Below, one piece after another: positions 1 to 12,764 of a stretch of DNA of 64,000 nt. Source of the DNA: Mercurialis annua. Lineage: Eukaryota; Streptophyta; Magnoliopsida; Malpighiales; Euphorbiaceae. The position numbers and the translations under genes were made by a program. The notes beneath the pieces were generated by a model, which worked only from the letters and a program-made list of their open reading frames with translations, had not been told where the DNA came from and ran no database searches. The stretch covers positions 30,630,501 to 30,694,500 of the forward strand of contig NC_065574.1 of the NCBI RefSeq assembly GCF_937616625.2, in the 5' to 3' direction. The stretch's first letter is position 1. Each line of letters begins with the position of its first letter.

Positions 1-1610
1 GGCCCAAAATAAAGTGCAAGGACTAAAGTGGTAATTTAGCCACTATGTGTCGAAAATGGAAATTCATAGGTTTTGACGGGAAAGTATTAATATCGAGCTT
101 CGTATTATATATTGGATATAAATAATACGTATAAGTTATAAATTAAGAATTTATTTATTTAGTTATGGACTAAATCGTATTAATGAAAAGTTTAAAGGAT
201 AAATGGTAACAAAAAAAGGACCAAATGGCACTTTAGCCAAGATATATATAATTATTTCATTTGAAAAAGAAAGAACAGAGAAAGGAAGAAGTCCAAAGAG
301 TTCCATATCGATCGATATCGTCGTTTCGCCGTTCGGAGTCCGATTCAAGCGATTTTCGCGGCAATCTCTTCGAAATCGAAGGCTCTGTCGATCCTAAGCT
401 CCAAAGTAAGGTAAGAATCTCGAAATTTGGTGTGAAATTCGAATATATTGGCTGTTTTAGCGGATTTAGCAAAATTGATGTTTTTGGATCGTTTTCAGCG
501 TTTTGACGAGAACCGAATTACGGGTTTGTGAGGAAATGAAGTTTTTTAGGTGTTTGACGAGTGGTAGGATGACGGGGCCTCCGTAAACGATGTTTCTGGG
601 GATGTGTGCATGGCTTCACAACGTGTGCGAATGCACACCGTGGTGTGCGATCGCACACAATAGGTGTGCGGACGCACACAACAGGTGTGCGGACGCAGAC
701 TACACTATGCGGACACACAGTGCCCTTGCGCGCTCGTAGAGTGGGTCCATGAGGACCAAAATGGTCTTTTAGCTCTAATTGAGCGGGATTTCAATATTTT
801 CAAATATTAGACCCCAATAACGATTAAGGACCCCGATAATTTAAAAAGTAAGGTTTTAGCTCGACATTTTACGCGAGCAATGATAATGGAAAACGCTAAG
901 GATGTTATACGTTTCTCGAATATGAGAAACAGAGTTCGATATATTGTGAATACGATAAACGAATATCGAGTTCACGAATAATATTAAGAATGAGACATAA
1001 CCCTAGAAGTTCAAATATTACACGTATAAAAATACAAGATTAATATCTTACTATTAAACGTTAATTATTATGTATCAGACTTGTTAGCGAGCAGAGAGGT
1101 CAGTAGACGTGGGATAGCGAGGGCATATCATTTCATTGACTACGTCATTGATCATATTGCGGTTTCTGTGAGTTGCACTTTACTTTCGTGTATTACATAT
1201 TAAAGTTATATTATATATATGTAAATTGTTTACACGCATCGCATTATATATGATTTATTGAAATGTTATATGTTTTATTAAGTTTTTATATACGAGGAAC
1301 TAGTATACGATCCGAAGAAACTAGCTACCTATTGGGTGTCAATAGGCTGTGCGATCACCAGTATCGAGTCAGTCTAGTGTATTTGCATATGAGAGATGAT
1401 TTAATACGATACGATATGATATGAAATGACACGATATAAATATGAATTTTGAAGTTGGACAATGAAATCGATACGAGTGAGCACTCGGCTACGGTGTAGT
1501 CTAGAGTCCCCGTATCTAGTGAGTTGGACTCACACTTTGGGATTAAGAGATAGGTCGCGATCATCGAGGTAGAGTGTGAGCACTCCCGGGTCGGACTATC
1601 TGGATTAGTA
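1..1610 (+). mobile_element. Truncated LTR of a retrotransposon, no coding content
   Basis: Non-satellite DNA cut by the window edge on the left and ending abruptly in satellite on the right. It shares landmarks, in the same order, with the reverse complement of the solo LTR at 9869-12764: an 'aggactaaa' leader, an AT-rich TATA-like run (about 242-250), a cluster of GTGCGATCGCAC-like palindromes (622-719), a 'CCTATTGGG...GATCACC' block (about 1330-1359) and a 'CCGTATCTAGTG' block (about 1508-1523). The terminal GGGTCGTGACA of that LTR type is missing. After the GATCACC landmark only about 250 bp remain, against about 940 bp in the relative, so the 3' part was lost. This copy lies parallel to the satellite reading direction, unlike the other LTR copies here. 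Relationship to an LTR is inferred from these shared blocks; no ORF in it resembles a known protein. Confidence 0.7.
622..719. repeat. GC-rich palindromic minisatellite in LTR
   Basis: About four to five degenerate units of roughly 20-24 bp, each carrying a near-palindrome of the type GTGTGCG(N)(N)CGCACAC, in an otherwise AT-rich LTR. The best unit is GTGTGCGATCGCACAC. The same kind of cluster sits in the related LTR at 11915-12029. Confidence 0.75.
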
Positions 1611-2480
1611 ATTTCTCCTTTTCAGCTATTTATGCCAAACGTTTACAAACGTTACGACACAAATCCAAAAGTTTCGCCTTTTTAGCAATTGAAGCCAAAC
1701 GTTTACAAACGTTACGACACAATTCCAAACGTTTACAAACACTACGAAACAAATCCAAACGTTTCACCTTTTTAGCAACTAAGCCAAACATTTACAAACG
1801 TTGCTAAACAAATCCAAACATTTCACCTTTTTAGCGATTTAAACCAAACGTTGACAAACGTTCCGAAACAAATCCAAACGTTTCACCTTTTTAGCAATTT
1901 AAGCCAATCGTTTACAAAGGTTACGAAACAAATCCAAACGTTTAACCTTTTTAGCGATTTAAACAAAGGTTACGAAAAAAAATCCAAAGGTTACAAAACA
2001 AATCCAAGCATTTCTCCTTTATAGCAATTTAAGCCAAACGTTTATAAACATTACGAAACAAATCCAAGCGTTTCACGTTTTTAGCGATTTAAGCCAAACG
2101 TTTACAAACGTTACAAAACAAATCCAAATGTTTCCCCTTTTTAGCGATTTAAGACAAACGTTTACAAACGTTACGAAAGAAATCCTAACGTTTCACCTTT
2201 TTAGCGATTTAAGCCAAACGTTTAAAAGCATTACGAAACAAATCCAAACGTTTCACCTTTTTAGTGATTTAAGCGAAACGTTTACAAACGTTACGAAATA
2301 TATCCAAACGTTTCACATTTTTAGCAATTTAAGCCGAACGTTGACAAACGTTATGAAACAAAACCAAATGTTTCACCTTTTTAGCAAATTAAACCCAACG
2401 TTTACAAACATTACGAAATTAATCCAAACGTTTCCCATATTTAGCAATTTAAGCCAAACGTTTACAAACGTTACGAAACA
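1611..2480 (+). repeat. Segmental duplication in array, copy 1 (partner 6577-7446)
   Basis: A run of about 14 monomers with a distinctive series of variants recurs 4,966 bp downstream at the same offset throughout. Shared idiosyncrasies: GACACAAATCCAAAAGTTTCG, a shortened unit GACACAATTCC, an AGCAACTAAGCC unit, a GTTGACAAACGTTCCG unit, a double short GGTTACGAAA unit, AAGAAATCCTAACG and AAATTAATCC. Offset was measured at 1628/6594 and again at 2153/7119. Homology begins right at the LTR/satellite junction at 1611. Confidence 0.9.
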
Positions 2481-5400
2481 AATCAAAACGTTTCACCTTT
2501 TTAGCGATTTAAGCCAAACATTTACGAAGGTTATGAAACAAACTAAAATGTTTCCCCTTTTTAGGAATTTGAGCCAAACGTTTATAAACGTTGCGTAACA
2601 AATCCAAGCGTTTCACCTTTTTGGCAATTTAAGCCAATTGTTTACAAATGTAACAAAACAAATCGAAACGTTTCACCTTTTTAACAATTTAAGCCAAACG
2701 TTTACAAACGTTACGAAAGAAATACAAACATTTCACCTTTTTAGCGATTTAAGCGAAACGTTTACAAACTTTACTAAACAAATCCAAACGTTCCACCTTT
2801 TTAGCGATTTAAGCCAAACGTTTAGAAACGTTACAAAAGAAATCCAAACGTTTCCCCTTTTTAGCGATTTAAGCCAAACGTTTACAAATGTTTTGAAACA
2901 AATCCATACGTTTCGCCTTTTTAGCAATTTAAGCTAAACATTTACAAATGTTACGAATCATATCCAAACGTTTCCCCTTTTTAGAGATTTAAGCAAAATG
3001 TTGACAAACATTACGAAACAAAACCAAACGTTTATAACGTTACTAAACAAATCCAAACGTTTCACATTTTTAGCGATTTAAGTCAAACCTTTACAAATGT
3101 TACGAAACAAAACCAAGAGTTTCACCTTTTCAGCAATTTAAGCCAAATGTTTACAAACGTTACGAAACAAATCAAAGCGTTTCATATTTTTAGTAATTTA
3201 AGCGAAATGTTTATAAACGTTACGAAACAAATCCAAGCGTTTCCCCTTTTTAGCAATCTAAGCCAAACGTTTAGAAATGTTACGAAACAAATCCAAACGT
3301 TTCACCTTTCTAGCGATTTAAGTCGAACGTTTACAAACGTTAAGAAACAAAACCAAACATTTCACCTTTTTAGCAATTTAAGCGAAACGTTTACAAACAT
3401 TACGAAACAAATTAAAATGTTTCCCCATTTTAGCGATTTATGCCAAACGTTTAAAATGTTACGAAACAAATCCAAATATTTTACATTTTTAGCGATGTAT
3501 GCCCAACGTTTACAAACGTTACGAAACAAATCCAAACGTTTCGCCTTTTTAGCGATTGATGTTAAACGTTACGAAACAAATCGAAACGTTTCACCTTTTT
3601 AGCGATTAAAGCCAAACATTTACAAACGTTACGAAACAAATCGAAACGTTTCACCTTTTTAGCGATTAAAGCCAAACATTTACAAACGTTACGAAACAAA
3701 TCCACACGTTTTCCCATTCTAGCAATATTAGCAAAACGTTTAGAAATATTACGAAACAAATCCAAATGTTTCACCTTTTTTGCGATTAAAGCCAAATGGT
3801 TACAAACATTACGAAAGAAATCCAAACGTTTTACCTTTTTAGCGATTGAACCCAAACATTTACAAACGTTACGAAACATAGCCAAACGTTTACAAATGTG
3901 AAAAAACAAATCAAAGTGTTTCACCTTTTTAACAATTTAAGCCAAACACAAACGTTACGAAACAAATCCAAACGTTTCACCTTTTTAGGGTTTTAAGCAA
4001 AACATTTACAAACGTTGCGAAACAAATTCAAACGTTTTCCCAGTTTAGCGATTTAAGCCAAACGTTTACAAACGCAAAGAACCAAATTCAAACGTTTGAC
4101 CTTTTTATCGATTTAGCGATTTAAGCCAAACGTTTACCAACGTTACGAAACAAATCCAAACATTTTGCCTTTTTAGCAATTGAAGTCAAACGTTTACAAA
4201 TGTTACGTAACAACACCAAACATTTCACGTTTTTAGCGATTTAAGCCAAACGTTTAGAGATGTTTCGAAACAAATCCAAACGTTTCACCTTTTTAGCTAT
4301 TTAAGCCAAACGTTTACACACGTTACAAATCAAAACCAGACGTTTCACCTTTTCAGCAAATTAAGCGAACGTTTACAAACGTTACGAAACAAATCCAAAC
4401 GTTTCTCCATTTTAGTGATTGAAGCAAAACGTTTACAAATATTACAAAAAAAATCCAAACGTTTCAAATTTTTAGCGATTGAAGACAAAAGTTAATAAAC
4501 GTTACGAAACAAAATCAAACGTTTAACCTTTTTAGCAATTTAAACCAAGCATTTACAAACGTCACGAAACAAATCCAAGCGTTTCACCTTTTTAGCAAAT
4601 TAAGCCAAACGTTTACAAACGTTATGAAACAAATCCAAGTGTTTCACCTTTTAAGCAATTTAAGCCAAACGTTTACAAACGATACGAAACAAATCCAAAC
4701 GATTCACGTTTTTAGCGATTTAAGCCAAACATTAACAAAAGGTACGAAACAAATCTAAATGTTTTACCTTTTTAAAGATTTAAGCCACACGTTTACAAAC
4801 GCTACGAAACAAATCCAAACGTTTTCCCTTTTTAGCAATTAAGCCAAACGTTTACAAACGTTGCGAAACAAATCCAAACATTTCACCTCTTTTGCAATTT
4901 AAACCAAACGTTGACAAACATTCCGAAAAAAATCCAAACGTTTCACCTTTTTTGCATTTTAAGCCAAACGTTTACAAACGTTACGAAACAAATCCAAACG
5001 TTTCACCTTTTTAGCGATTTAAGCCAAACATTTACAAACGTTACGAAACAAATCCAAACGTTTCACCTTTTAAGCAATTTAAGCCAAACATTTACAAACG
5101 TTACGATACAAATCCAAACGTTTCCCCTTTTTAGCGATTTAAGCCAAACGCTTACAAACATTACGAAACAAATCCAAACGTTTCACCTTTTTAGCGATTT
5201 ATGCCAAACGTTTACAAATGTCACGAAACAAAACCAAACTTTTTAAACGTTACGAAACAAATCCAAATGTTTCACATTTTTAGCGATTTAAGACAAAATC
5301 AAGCGTTTCTCTTTTTAGCAATTTCAGCCAAACGTTTATAAACATTACAAAAAAAATCCAAGTGTTTCACCTTTTTAGCAATTTAAGCCAAATGTTTACA

Positions 5401-6576
5401 AACGTTATGAAACAAATCTAAGCGTTTCACCTTTTGAGCAATTAATGCCAAACGTTTACAAACGTTACAAAACAAATCCAACTGTTTCACCTTTTTAGCA
5501 ATTTGAGCTAAACGTTAACAAACGTTACAAAACAAATCAAAATGTTACGCCTTTTTAGCGATTTCAGCCAAACAGTTACAAAGATTATGAAACAAATCCA
5601 AATTTTCACCCTTTTAGCGATTTGAGCCAAACGTTTACAAACGTTACGAAACAAATTAAAATGTTTCACATTTTTAGCAATTTGAGCCAAATGTTTACAA
5701 ACGTTACGAAACAAATGCAAGCCTTTCACCTTTTTAGCAATTTAAGCCTAACGTTTACAAACGTTACGAAACAGATCCAAACGTTTCACCTTTTTAGCTA
5801 TTTAAGCCAAACGATTATAAACGTTACAAAACAAATCCAAACGTTTCATCTTTTTAGCGATTTTAGCCAAACATTTAAAAATGTTTCAGAACAAGTCCAA
5901 ATGTTTCGCCTTTTTAGCGATTTTAGCCAAACATTTACAAACGTTATGAAAAAAATCCAAATGTTTCGCCATTTTAACAATTTAAGCCAAACGTTTGTAA
6001 ACGTTACGAAACAGATCCAAACGTTTCACCTTTTTAGCGATTTAAGCCAAATATTTACAAACGTTACAAAACAAAACCAATCGTTTAAAACGTTAAACGG
6101 TTCACATTTTTAGCAATTAAAGCCAAACCTTTACAAACGTTATGAAACTAAACCAAGTGTTTCACATTTTTAGCAATTTCAGCCAAACGTTTACAAACGT
6201 TATGAAACAAATCCAAGCGTTTCACCTTTTTAGCAATTTAACCCAAACGTTTACAAACGTTCCGAAATAAATCCAAGCGTTTCACCTTTTTAGTAATTTA
6301 AGCCAAACGTATACAAACTTTAAGAAACTAATCCAAGTGTTTCAAATTTTTAGCAATTTAAGCCAAATATTTACAAACGTTACGAAAGAAATCCAAATGT
6401 TTCACCGTTTTAACGATTTAAGCCGAATGTTTACAAACATACCAAAAAAAACCAAACATTTCAACTTTTTAGCAATTTAAGCCAAAAATTTATAAACATT
6501 ACGAAACAAATCAAAACGTTTCCCCATTTTAGCGATTTAAGCCAAACGGATAAAACGTTACGAAAAAAATCCAAAC

Positions 6577-7446
6577 ATTTCTCATTTTCAGGGATTTATG
6601 CCAAACGTTTACAAACGTTACGACACAAATCCAAAAGTTTCGCCTTTTTAGCGATTGAAGCCAAACGATAAGAAACGTTACGACACAATTCCAAACGTTT
6701 ACAAACACTACGAAACAAATCCAAACGTTTCACCTTTTTAGCAACTAAGCCAAACGTTTACAAACGTTGTGAAAAAAATCCAAACGTTTCACCTTTTTAG
6801 CGATTTAAACCGAACGTTGACAAACGTTCCGAAATAAATCCAAATGTTTCACCTTTTCAGCACTTCAAGCCAATCGTTTACAAAGGTTACGAAACAAATC
6901 CAAACGTTTCACCTTTTTAGCGATTTAAACCAATGGTTACGAAAAAAATCCAAAGGTTACGAAACAAATCCAAGTGTTTCTCCTCTATTGCAATTTAAGC
7001 CAAACGTTTATAAAAATTACGAAACAAATCCAAGCGTTTCACCTTTTTAGCGATTTAAGCCAAACATTTACAAACGTTATAAAATAAATCCAAACGTTTC
7101 CCCTTTTTAGCTATTTAAGACAAACGTTTACAAACGTTACGAAAGAAATCCTAACGTTTCACCTTTTTCGCGATTTAAGCCAAACGTTTAAAAACATTAC
7201 GAAACAAATCCAAACGTTTCACCTTTTTAGTGATTTAAGAGATACATTTACAAACCTTATGAAACATATCCAAACGTTTCACCTTTTTAGCAATTTAAGC
7301 TGAACGTTGACAAACGTTATGTAACAAAACCAAATGTTTCATCTTTTTAGCAAATTAAGCCCAACGTTTACAAACGTTACGAAATTAATCCAAACGTTTC
7401 GCATATTTAGCAATTTAAGCCAAACGTTTACAAACGTTACGAACCA
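6577..7446 (+). repeat. Segmental duplication in array, copy 2 (partner 1611-2480)
   Basis: Second copy of the marked block at a constant 4,966-bp displacement. Here the satellite continues without a break upstream, so this copy shows what lay to the left of the block before the LTR fragment at 1-1610 came to adjoin the first copy. Divergence is visible at scattered single bases, so this is an older duplication than those at the right end of the window. Confidence 0.9.
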
Positions 7447-10400
7447 AAACAAGGAATTTCACTTTTTTAGCGATTTATGCCAAACGTTTACAAACATTAT
7501 GAAACAAATCCAAACGTTTCACCTATAATGTTACGAAAAAAATCCAAACGTTTCACCTTTTTATCGAATTAAGCCAAATGTTTACAAACGTTACGAAACA
7601 AATCCAAACGTTTCACCTTTTTAGCGATTTGAGCAAAACGTTTACAAACATTATGAAACAAATCCAAAGGTTACGAAACAAATCCAAACGTTTACAACTG
7701 TTACAAAACAAATCCAAACGTTTCACCTTTATAGGAATTTAAGCCAAACGGTTACAAACGTTATGAAACAAATCCAATAGTTTCACCTATAAAGCAATTT
7801 AAGCAAAATGTTTACAAACGATACGGAAAAAGTCCAAACGTTTCACCTTTCTAGCGATATTAGACGAACATTTACAAATGTTACGAAAAAAAACCAAAGG
7901 TTTAACCTTTTGAGCGATTTAAGCCAAACGTTTACAAACGTTACGAAACGAATCCAAACGTTTTCCCATTTTAGTGATTTAAGCCAAACGTTTAAAACTT
8001 TACGAAACAAATCCAAACGTTTTGCCTTTTTAGCAATTAAAGCCAAACATTTACAAACATTACGAAACAAATCCAAACGTTTCACCTTTTTAGCGATTGA
8101 AGCCAAACGTTTACAAACATTACGAAACAAATCCAAACATTTCACATATTTAGCAATTTAAGATAAACGTTTACAAACATTACAAAACAAAACCAAGCGT
8201 TTCACTTTTTTAGCAATTTAAGCCAAACGTTTACAAACGTAACGAAACAAATCCAAGCCTTTAACCTTTTTACTAGTTTAAGTCAAACGTTTACAAACAT
8301 TACGAAACAAATCAAAGCGTTTCACCTTTATAGCAATTTTATCCAAACGTTTACAAACGTTACGAAACAAAAACAAATGTTTCACCTTTTTAGCGATTTA
8401 AGCCAAACATTTACAAATGGTACGAAACAAATCCAAACGTTTCACCAATTTAGCGATTTAAGCCAAACGTTTACGAACACTACGAAACAAATCCAAGCGT
8501 TTCACCTTTTTAACAATTTAAACCAAACGTTTACAAACGTTGTGAAACAAAAATAAATGTTTCACCTTTTTAGCTATTTAAGCCAAACGTTTACAAATGT
8601 TCCAAAACAAATCCAAACATTTCACCTTTTTAGCAATTTAAATCCAAACGTTTCACTTTTTTAGCGATTTAAGCCAAACGTTTCACCTTTTTAGCGATTT
8701 AAGACAAACGTTTACAAACGCTACAAAAAAACCAAACACTCAAAACATTACGAAACAAATTCAAATGTTTCCCATTTTTAACGATTTAAGCCAAACTTGT
8801 AAAAACGTTACGAAACAAAACCATGCTTTTCACCTTTTTAGCAATTTAAGCTAAACGTTTACAAACGTTACAAAATATTACGAAACAAAATCAAACGTGA
8901 CAAACGTTACGGAATAAAACCAAACGTTTAAAACGTTACGAAACAAATCAAAATATTTCACATTTTTAGCGATTTAAGCCGAACGTTTACAAACGTTAAG
9001 AAACAAATACAAATATTTCACCTTTTTAGCAATTTAAGCCAAATGTTTACAAACACTACGAAACAAATTCAAGCGTTTCACATTTTTAGCAACTTAAACC
9101 AAAAGTTTACAAACGTTACGAAACAAAACCAAATGTTTCACCTTTTTAGCGATTTAAGCCAAACGTATACAAACACTACAAAATAAATCCAAACAGTTCA
9201 CCTTTTTAGAGATTTATGCCAAACGTTTACAAACGTTACGAAACAAATCCAAACATTTTACCTTTTTAGCAATTTAAATCCAAACGTTTCACCTTTTTAG
9301 CGATTTAAGCCAAACGTTTCACCTTTTTTGCTATTTATGCCAAGCGTTTACAAACATTGCGAAACAAATCCAAAAGTTTCACCCTTTTAGCGATTTAAGC
9401 CAAACATTTACAAACATTACGAAACAAATGCAAACGTTTCACTTTATTAGCGATTTAAGCCAAACGTTTACAAACGTTACGAAACTAATCCAAACATTAA
9501 AAACGTTACGAAACCATTTTTAGCAATTTAAGCCAAACGTTCCAAATGTTACGAAACAAATCATAACGTTTCACCTTTTTAGCGATTTATAACAAACGTT
9601 TACAAACGTTACGAAACAAATCCAAACGTTTCATCTTTTTACCGATTTAAGCCAAACGTTTACAAACGTTACGACACAAATCCAAACGTTTCACATTTTT
9701 AGCAATTTAAGCCAAACGTTTACAAACGTTGCGAAACAAATCCAAACGTTTAACCTTTCTAGCGATAGTAATACGTTTACAAACGTTACGAAAAAAATCC
9801 AAACGTTTCACCTTTTTAGCAATTTAAGCCGAACGTTTACAAATGTTACGAAAAAAAACCAAACTTTTTGTCACGACCCAAATTATTGAGCCGCGACCGG
9901 CGCTTTGGAATGGGAGTGGTAGCTCCAGAACCCGTAGCAAGCCTAGAATCCTCTATGAATTTTTCTTCTTGAATTATTTATATTATTATATTTAAAACAT
10001 CTTCAGAAAATTCTCTTAGATAATACAATTAAAGATATTAAAATATCATATTTCTTTCTAGAAAAGGTTGGCAAACGATTCATAGAAATTAGGGTCTTAC
10101 CGAGCGATATCTCATATCCAGCATTGCCCTGTTTCTAGTCATCATCGTGACCAATTCCACTCATGGAAATTGGGTAAAGAAATCAAATGGTTAAAATACA
10201 ATCTTTATAAACAAATAATGTATATATATTTATAGCATATTAGAGTTCCCCATTTAATATACCGTTTGAATTCAAATCATGGGTTACATACAGACATATA
10301 GGAACTACTGCAACTCTATGAAGAAATCGTCCTTTGACACATACTTCAACTATTGTAGACTTCCGAAACAATAAAAGGAAGTCCATTCTTCAAAACGCTT

Positions 10401-10582
10401 TCACCTTAAAGGAAAGATTATGAGGGGTCAGTATATGAGAATATACTAAGTGAGTTTATATACTTTACTAATAAGCATTTATAAAACGTCAAACAATGAT
10501 ATAAACATTTCAAACATAAGTAGCCAAGTAAAGGATACGAATGAAACCCTAATTCTCAAACATGCATAGCATATATAATCAA

Positions 10583-11674
10583 ATCAAAGTGATCCAAGTG
10601 GTCCAACCCCGGGATAACTCAACCGTGCCAGCCGCGACCAACTTCTTAATACTAACTTGTGGGTCCCGAAATAGTTCAACCGAGTTCAACACACTAGATA
10701 CGGTCCCGAGATAGTTCAACCGAGTTCAACCTCGTATCTATCAACCATATATCCAACTTTCACATTCTTATTCATATTCTCATTCATAAATGTTTTCAAT
10801 CGAAATTGGTGATCACACTGTCCTATTATCGCCCAATAGGAAGGCACGTCCCATCAGATCTATACTGGTTTCAAATCATCGTGTATGCATTTCATGTAAA
10901 TTATTTGCAAAATAAATATTTATTCAAAAGTAAAGAAATATAAAATATTTGCTTTATAATGAATGCTCTTTTAAATACTTTAAAAGTAAACATATATAAA
11001 CTCAGTGTGACCGCTTATATCCAAAACATCACGTTGCTTAGAAACTGTCAAGCTTCTCGAGTTTCTTGTCCAGCTACTTCTTGCCTCGCCAGATCTAAGA
11101 TGATTTTAAATCAATAACTAAAAATCAGATCAAAGTGATCCAAGTGGTCCAACCCCGGGATAACTCAACCGTGCCAGCCGCGACCAACTTCTTAATACTA
11201 ACTTGTGGGTCCCGAAATAGTTCAACCGAGTTCAACACACTAGATACGGTCCCGAGATAGTTCAACCGAGTTCAACCTCGTATCTATCAACCATATATCC
11301 AACTTTCACATTCTTATTCATATTCTCATTCATAAATGTTTTCAATCGAAATTGGTGATCACACTGTCCTATTATCGCCCAATAGGAAGGCACGTCCCAT
11401 CAGATCTATACTGGTTTCAAATCATCGTGTATGCATTTCATGTAAATTATTTGCAAAATAAATATTTATTCAAAAGTAAAGAAATATAAAATATTTGCTT
11501 TATAATGAATGCTCTTTTAAATACTTTAAAAGTAAACATATATAAACTCAGTGTGACCGCTTATATCCAAAACATCACGTTGCTTAGAAACTGTCAAGCT
11601 TCTCGAGTTTCTTGTCCAGCTACTTCTTGCCTCGCCAGATCTAAGATGATTTTAAATCAATAACTAAAAATCAG
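10583..11674. repeat. 546-bp tandem duplication inside the solo LTR
   Basis: Two adjacent copies, 10583-11128 and 11129-11674, each starting at ATCAAAGTGATCC and ending at ACTAAAAATCAG. By eye I found no difference between them. Each copy contains the CCTATTATCGCCCAATAGG inverted motif and two short direct repeats of ATAGTTCAACCGAGTTCAAC. The related LTR at 1-1610 shows a single copy of this block. Confidence 0.95.
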
Positions 11675-11914
11675 AATCCTATTCTAGAATTGACTCTAGA
11701 TTCAAGACACGAATTGTTATAGACTATCATGCTCTCACATGTTCGACTCCGATACCCGATTCATAACTCGTTTCAATTCGTATTACTTTTTCAAGTCGAT
11801 TCTCAATAACCTCTTCAGGTCTATTAACTCAAACTAATCGACAACTAGTCGATTTTGATAACGACACGTAAATACGAAACGAGGTTCCGAAAACAAAACG
11901 ATATGCCGAGATGT

Positions 11915-12029
11915 TGTGCGATCGCACGTCTCACTGTGCGTTCGCACAACCCCGGCTGTGCGTTCGCACAGCACATGTGTGATCGCACAGCACATGTGCG
12001 ATCGCACAGCTACGCTGTGCCACCCACAG
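11915..12029. repeat. Palindromic TGTGCGATCGCACA minisatellite in LTR
   Basis: Five clear units and one degenerate unit of about 18-24 bp, centred on TGTGCG(A/T)TCGCACA, separated by short spacers such as GCACA and ACCCCGGC. It is strongly GC- and CpG-rich compared with the surrounding LTR. The matching cluster in the related LTR is at 622-719. Confidence 0.9.
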
Positions 12030-12410
12030 CCGGGGTTTCCTAACCCCGAGCTCGATTCCGACGTGCTCTAGGTCAATTTTTCGCATACCCATCGATCCTA
12101 AAATGTATAGAAACATCAATAACACGTAATCCAAATTCAGTACGCTAAAATCAATCCCAAAATCGTTAAAACGATAAAACCGCTCGAAAACCTTAAACTT
12201 TAACTCAATATTCCATAAAATGAATCCAAACAAACGGCATAACGACGTGATTACCGTGATAACCCGTTCAATCCCGATCAAATCGAGGTAAGGAACGTCG
12301 AAAACGGACGAGAAACGGAGATCGAGCGAAAGAACGATGAACTGACGATGAGAAATGAAGAAGATGATAATTTTGGCTTCTGGATCCTTCTTCATTTCAT
12401 ATCTCATTTC

Positions 12411-12426
12411 TTATATATATATATAT
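12411..12426 (-). promoter_or_regulatory. Candidate TATA region of the minus-strand LTR
   Basis: An alternating TA run (TTATATATATATATATGG on the plus strand) about 340 bp inside the LTR from its 5' end, the usual place for a plant LTR core promoter. The matching run in the related LTR is at about 242-250. Position and composition only; no start site can be read from the sequence. Confidence 0.45.
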
Positions 12427-12764
12427 GGTTAAAATACTCTTTGGTCCTTGAACTCTTTAAAAAGTTGCAATTTAGTCCAACACTAATCCGCGTCCAAATT
12501 TTAAACGGTCTCCGATCGACACGAAACGTTTACCATAAATGCTATACAATATTTCGCGGACTTTGGCGAAATAATTACTATCATGAGATTTTTAATTTAT
12601 TTTATATAAATTTTCTAAGTTTTCTCTTAAATTCTGCAAATTCGCGCAATACAATTTCTTCTAAATTCCCGATGCTAATAAATTAAATCCATCTTAATTT
12701 AAATTATCGAAATTTATGACATGTGGCATGACTTAATTAATTTTAAAATATTCGGGGTATTACA

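Larger units (their letters stand above)
1611..9868 (+). repeat. 60-bp satellite array, + orientation (segment 1)
   Basis: About 137 tandem monomers of 60 bp; successive copies stay in register over kilobases. Landmarks in order within a monomer: AAACGTTTACAAACGTTACG, then AAACAAATCC, AAACGTTTCACC, TTTTTAGCGATTTAAGCC. Each monomer has two AAACGTTT palindromes and a dyad AACGTTTACAAACGTT. Variation is concentrated at CG dinucleotides (ACGTTT to ACATTT or ATGTTT) and at AGCGATTT/AGCAATTT. Some units are shortened by 20-40 bp, for example near 1715-1740, 1965-2000, 6940-6965, 7660-7700, 8640-8700 and 8870-8960. No gene was seen. Because 60 is a multiple of 3, long frames with a 20-residue period arise, but they are not protein genes. 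Confidence 0.98.
9869..12764 (-). mobile_element. Solo LTR, - strand, about 2.9 kb
   Basis: Read on the minus strand the element starts TGTAATACCCCG and ends AATTTGGGTCGTGACA, the TG...CA ends of an LTR. Satellite continues on both sides. The flanks are CTTTT (9864-9868) and CGTTT (12765-12769), a likely 5-bp target-site duplication with one later substitution, since the intact monomer has CGTTT at this point. No internal domain and no second LTR are present, so it is a solo LTR, presumably left by recombination between the two LTRs of a full element. The length is inflated by a 546-bp tandem duplication; without it the LTR would be about 2.35 kb. Reading frames inside have no recognisable domain. 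Confidence 0.9.

Noticed and set aside
163..506. Overlapping short frames of 61-81 codons on both strands
   Set aside because: Within LTR-like DNA, no recognisable domain, mutually overlapping.
2128..2598. Long frame (156 codons) with a 20-residue period such as QTFTNVTKQIQTFH, and dozens like it on both strands
   Set aside because: The period is exactly one 60-bp monomer, a multiple of 3. Similar frames open on both strands and end wherever a monomer has a stop or indel. No start context, domain or codon bias; a by-product of the satellite.
1611..9868. Possible CRISPR-like array
   Set aside because: Units are directly contiguous with no unique spacers, vary gradually, and the setting is a plant nuclear satellite.
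11931..12407. 158-codon minus-strand frame in the solo LTR
   Set aside because: Lies across the TATA region and the palindrome cluster of an LTR; no recognisable domain; chance frame.
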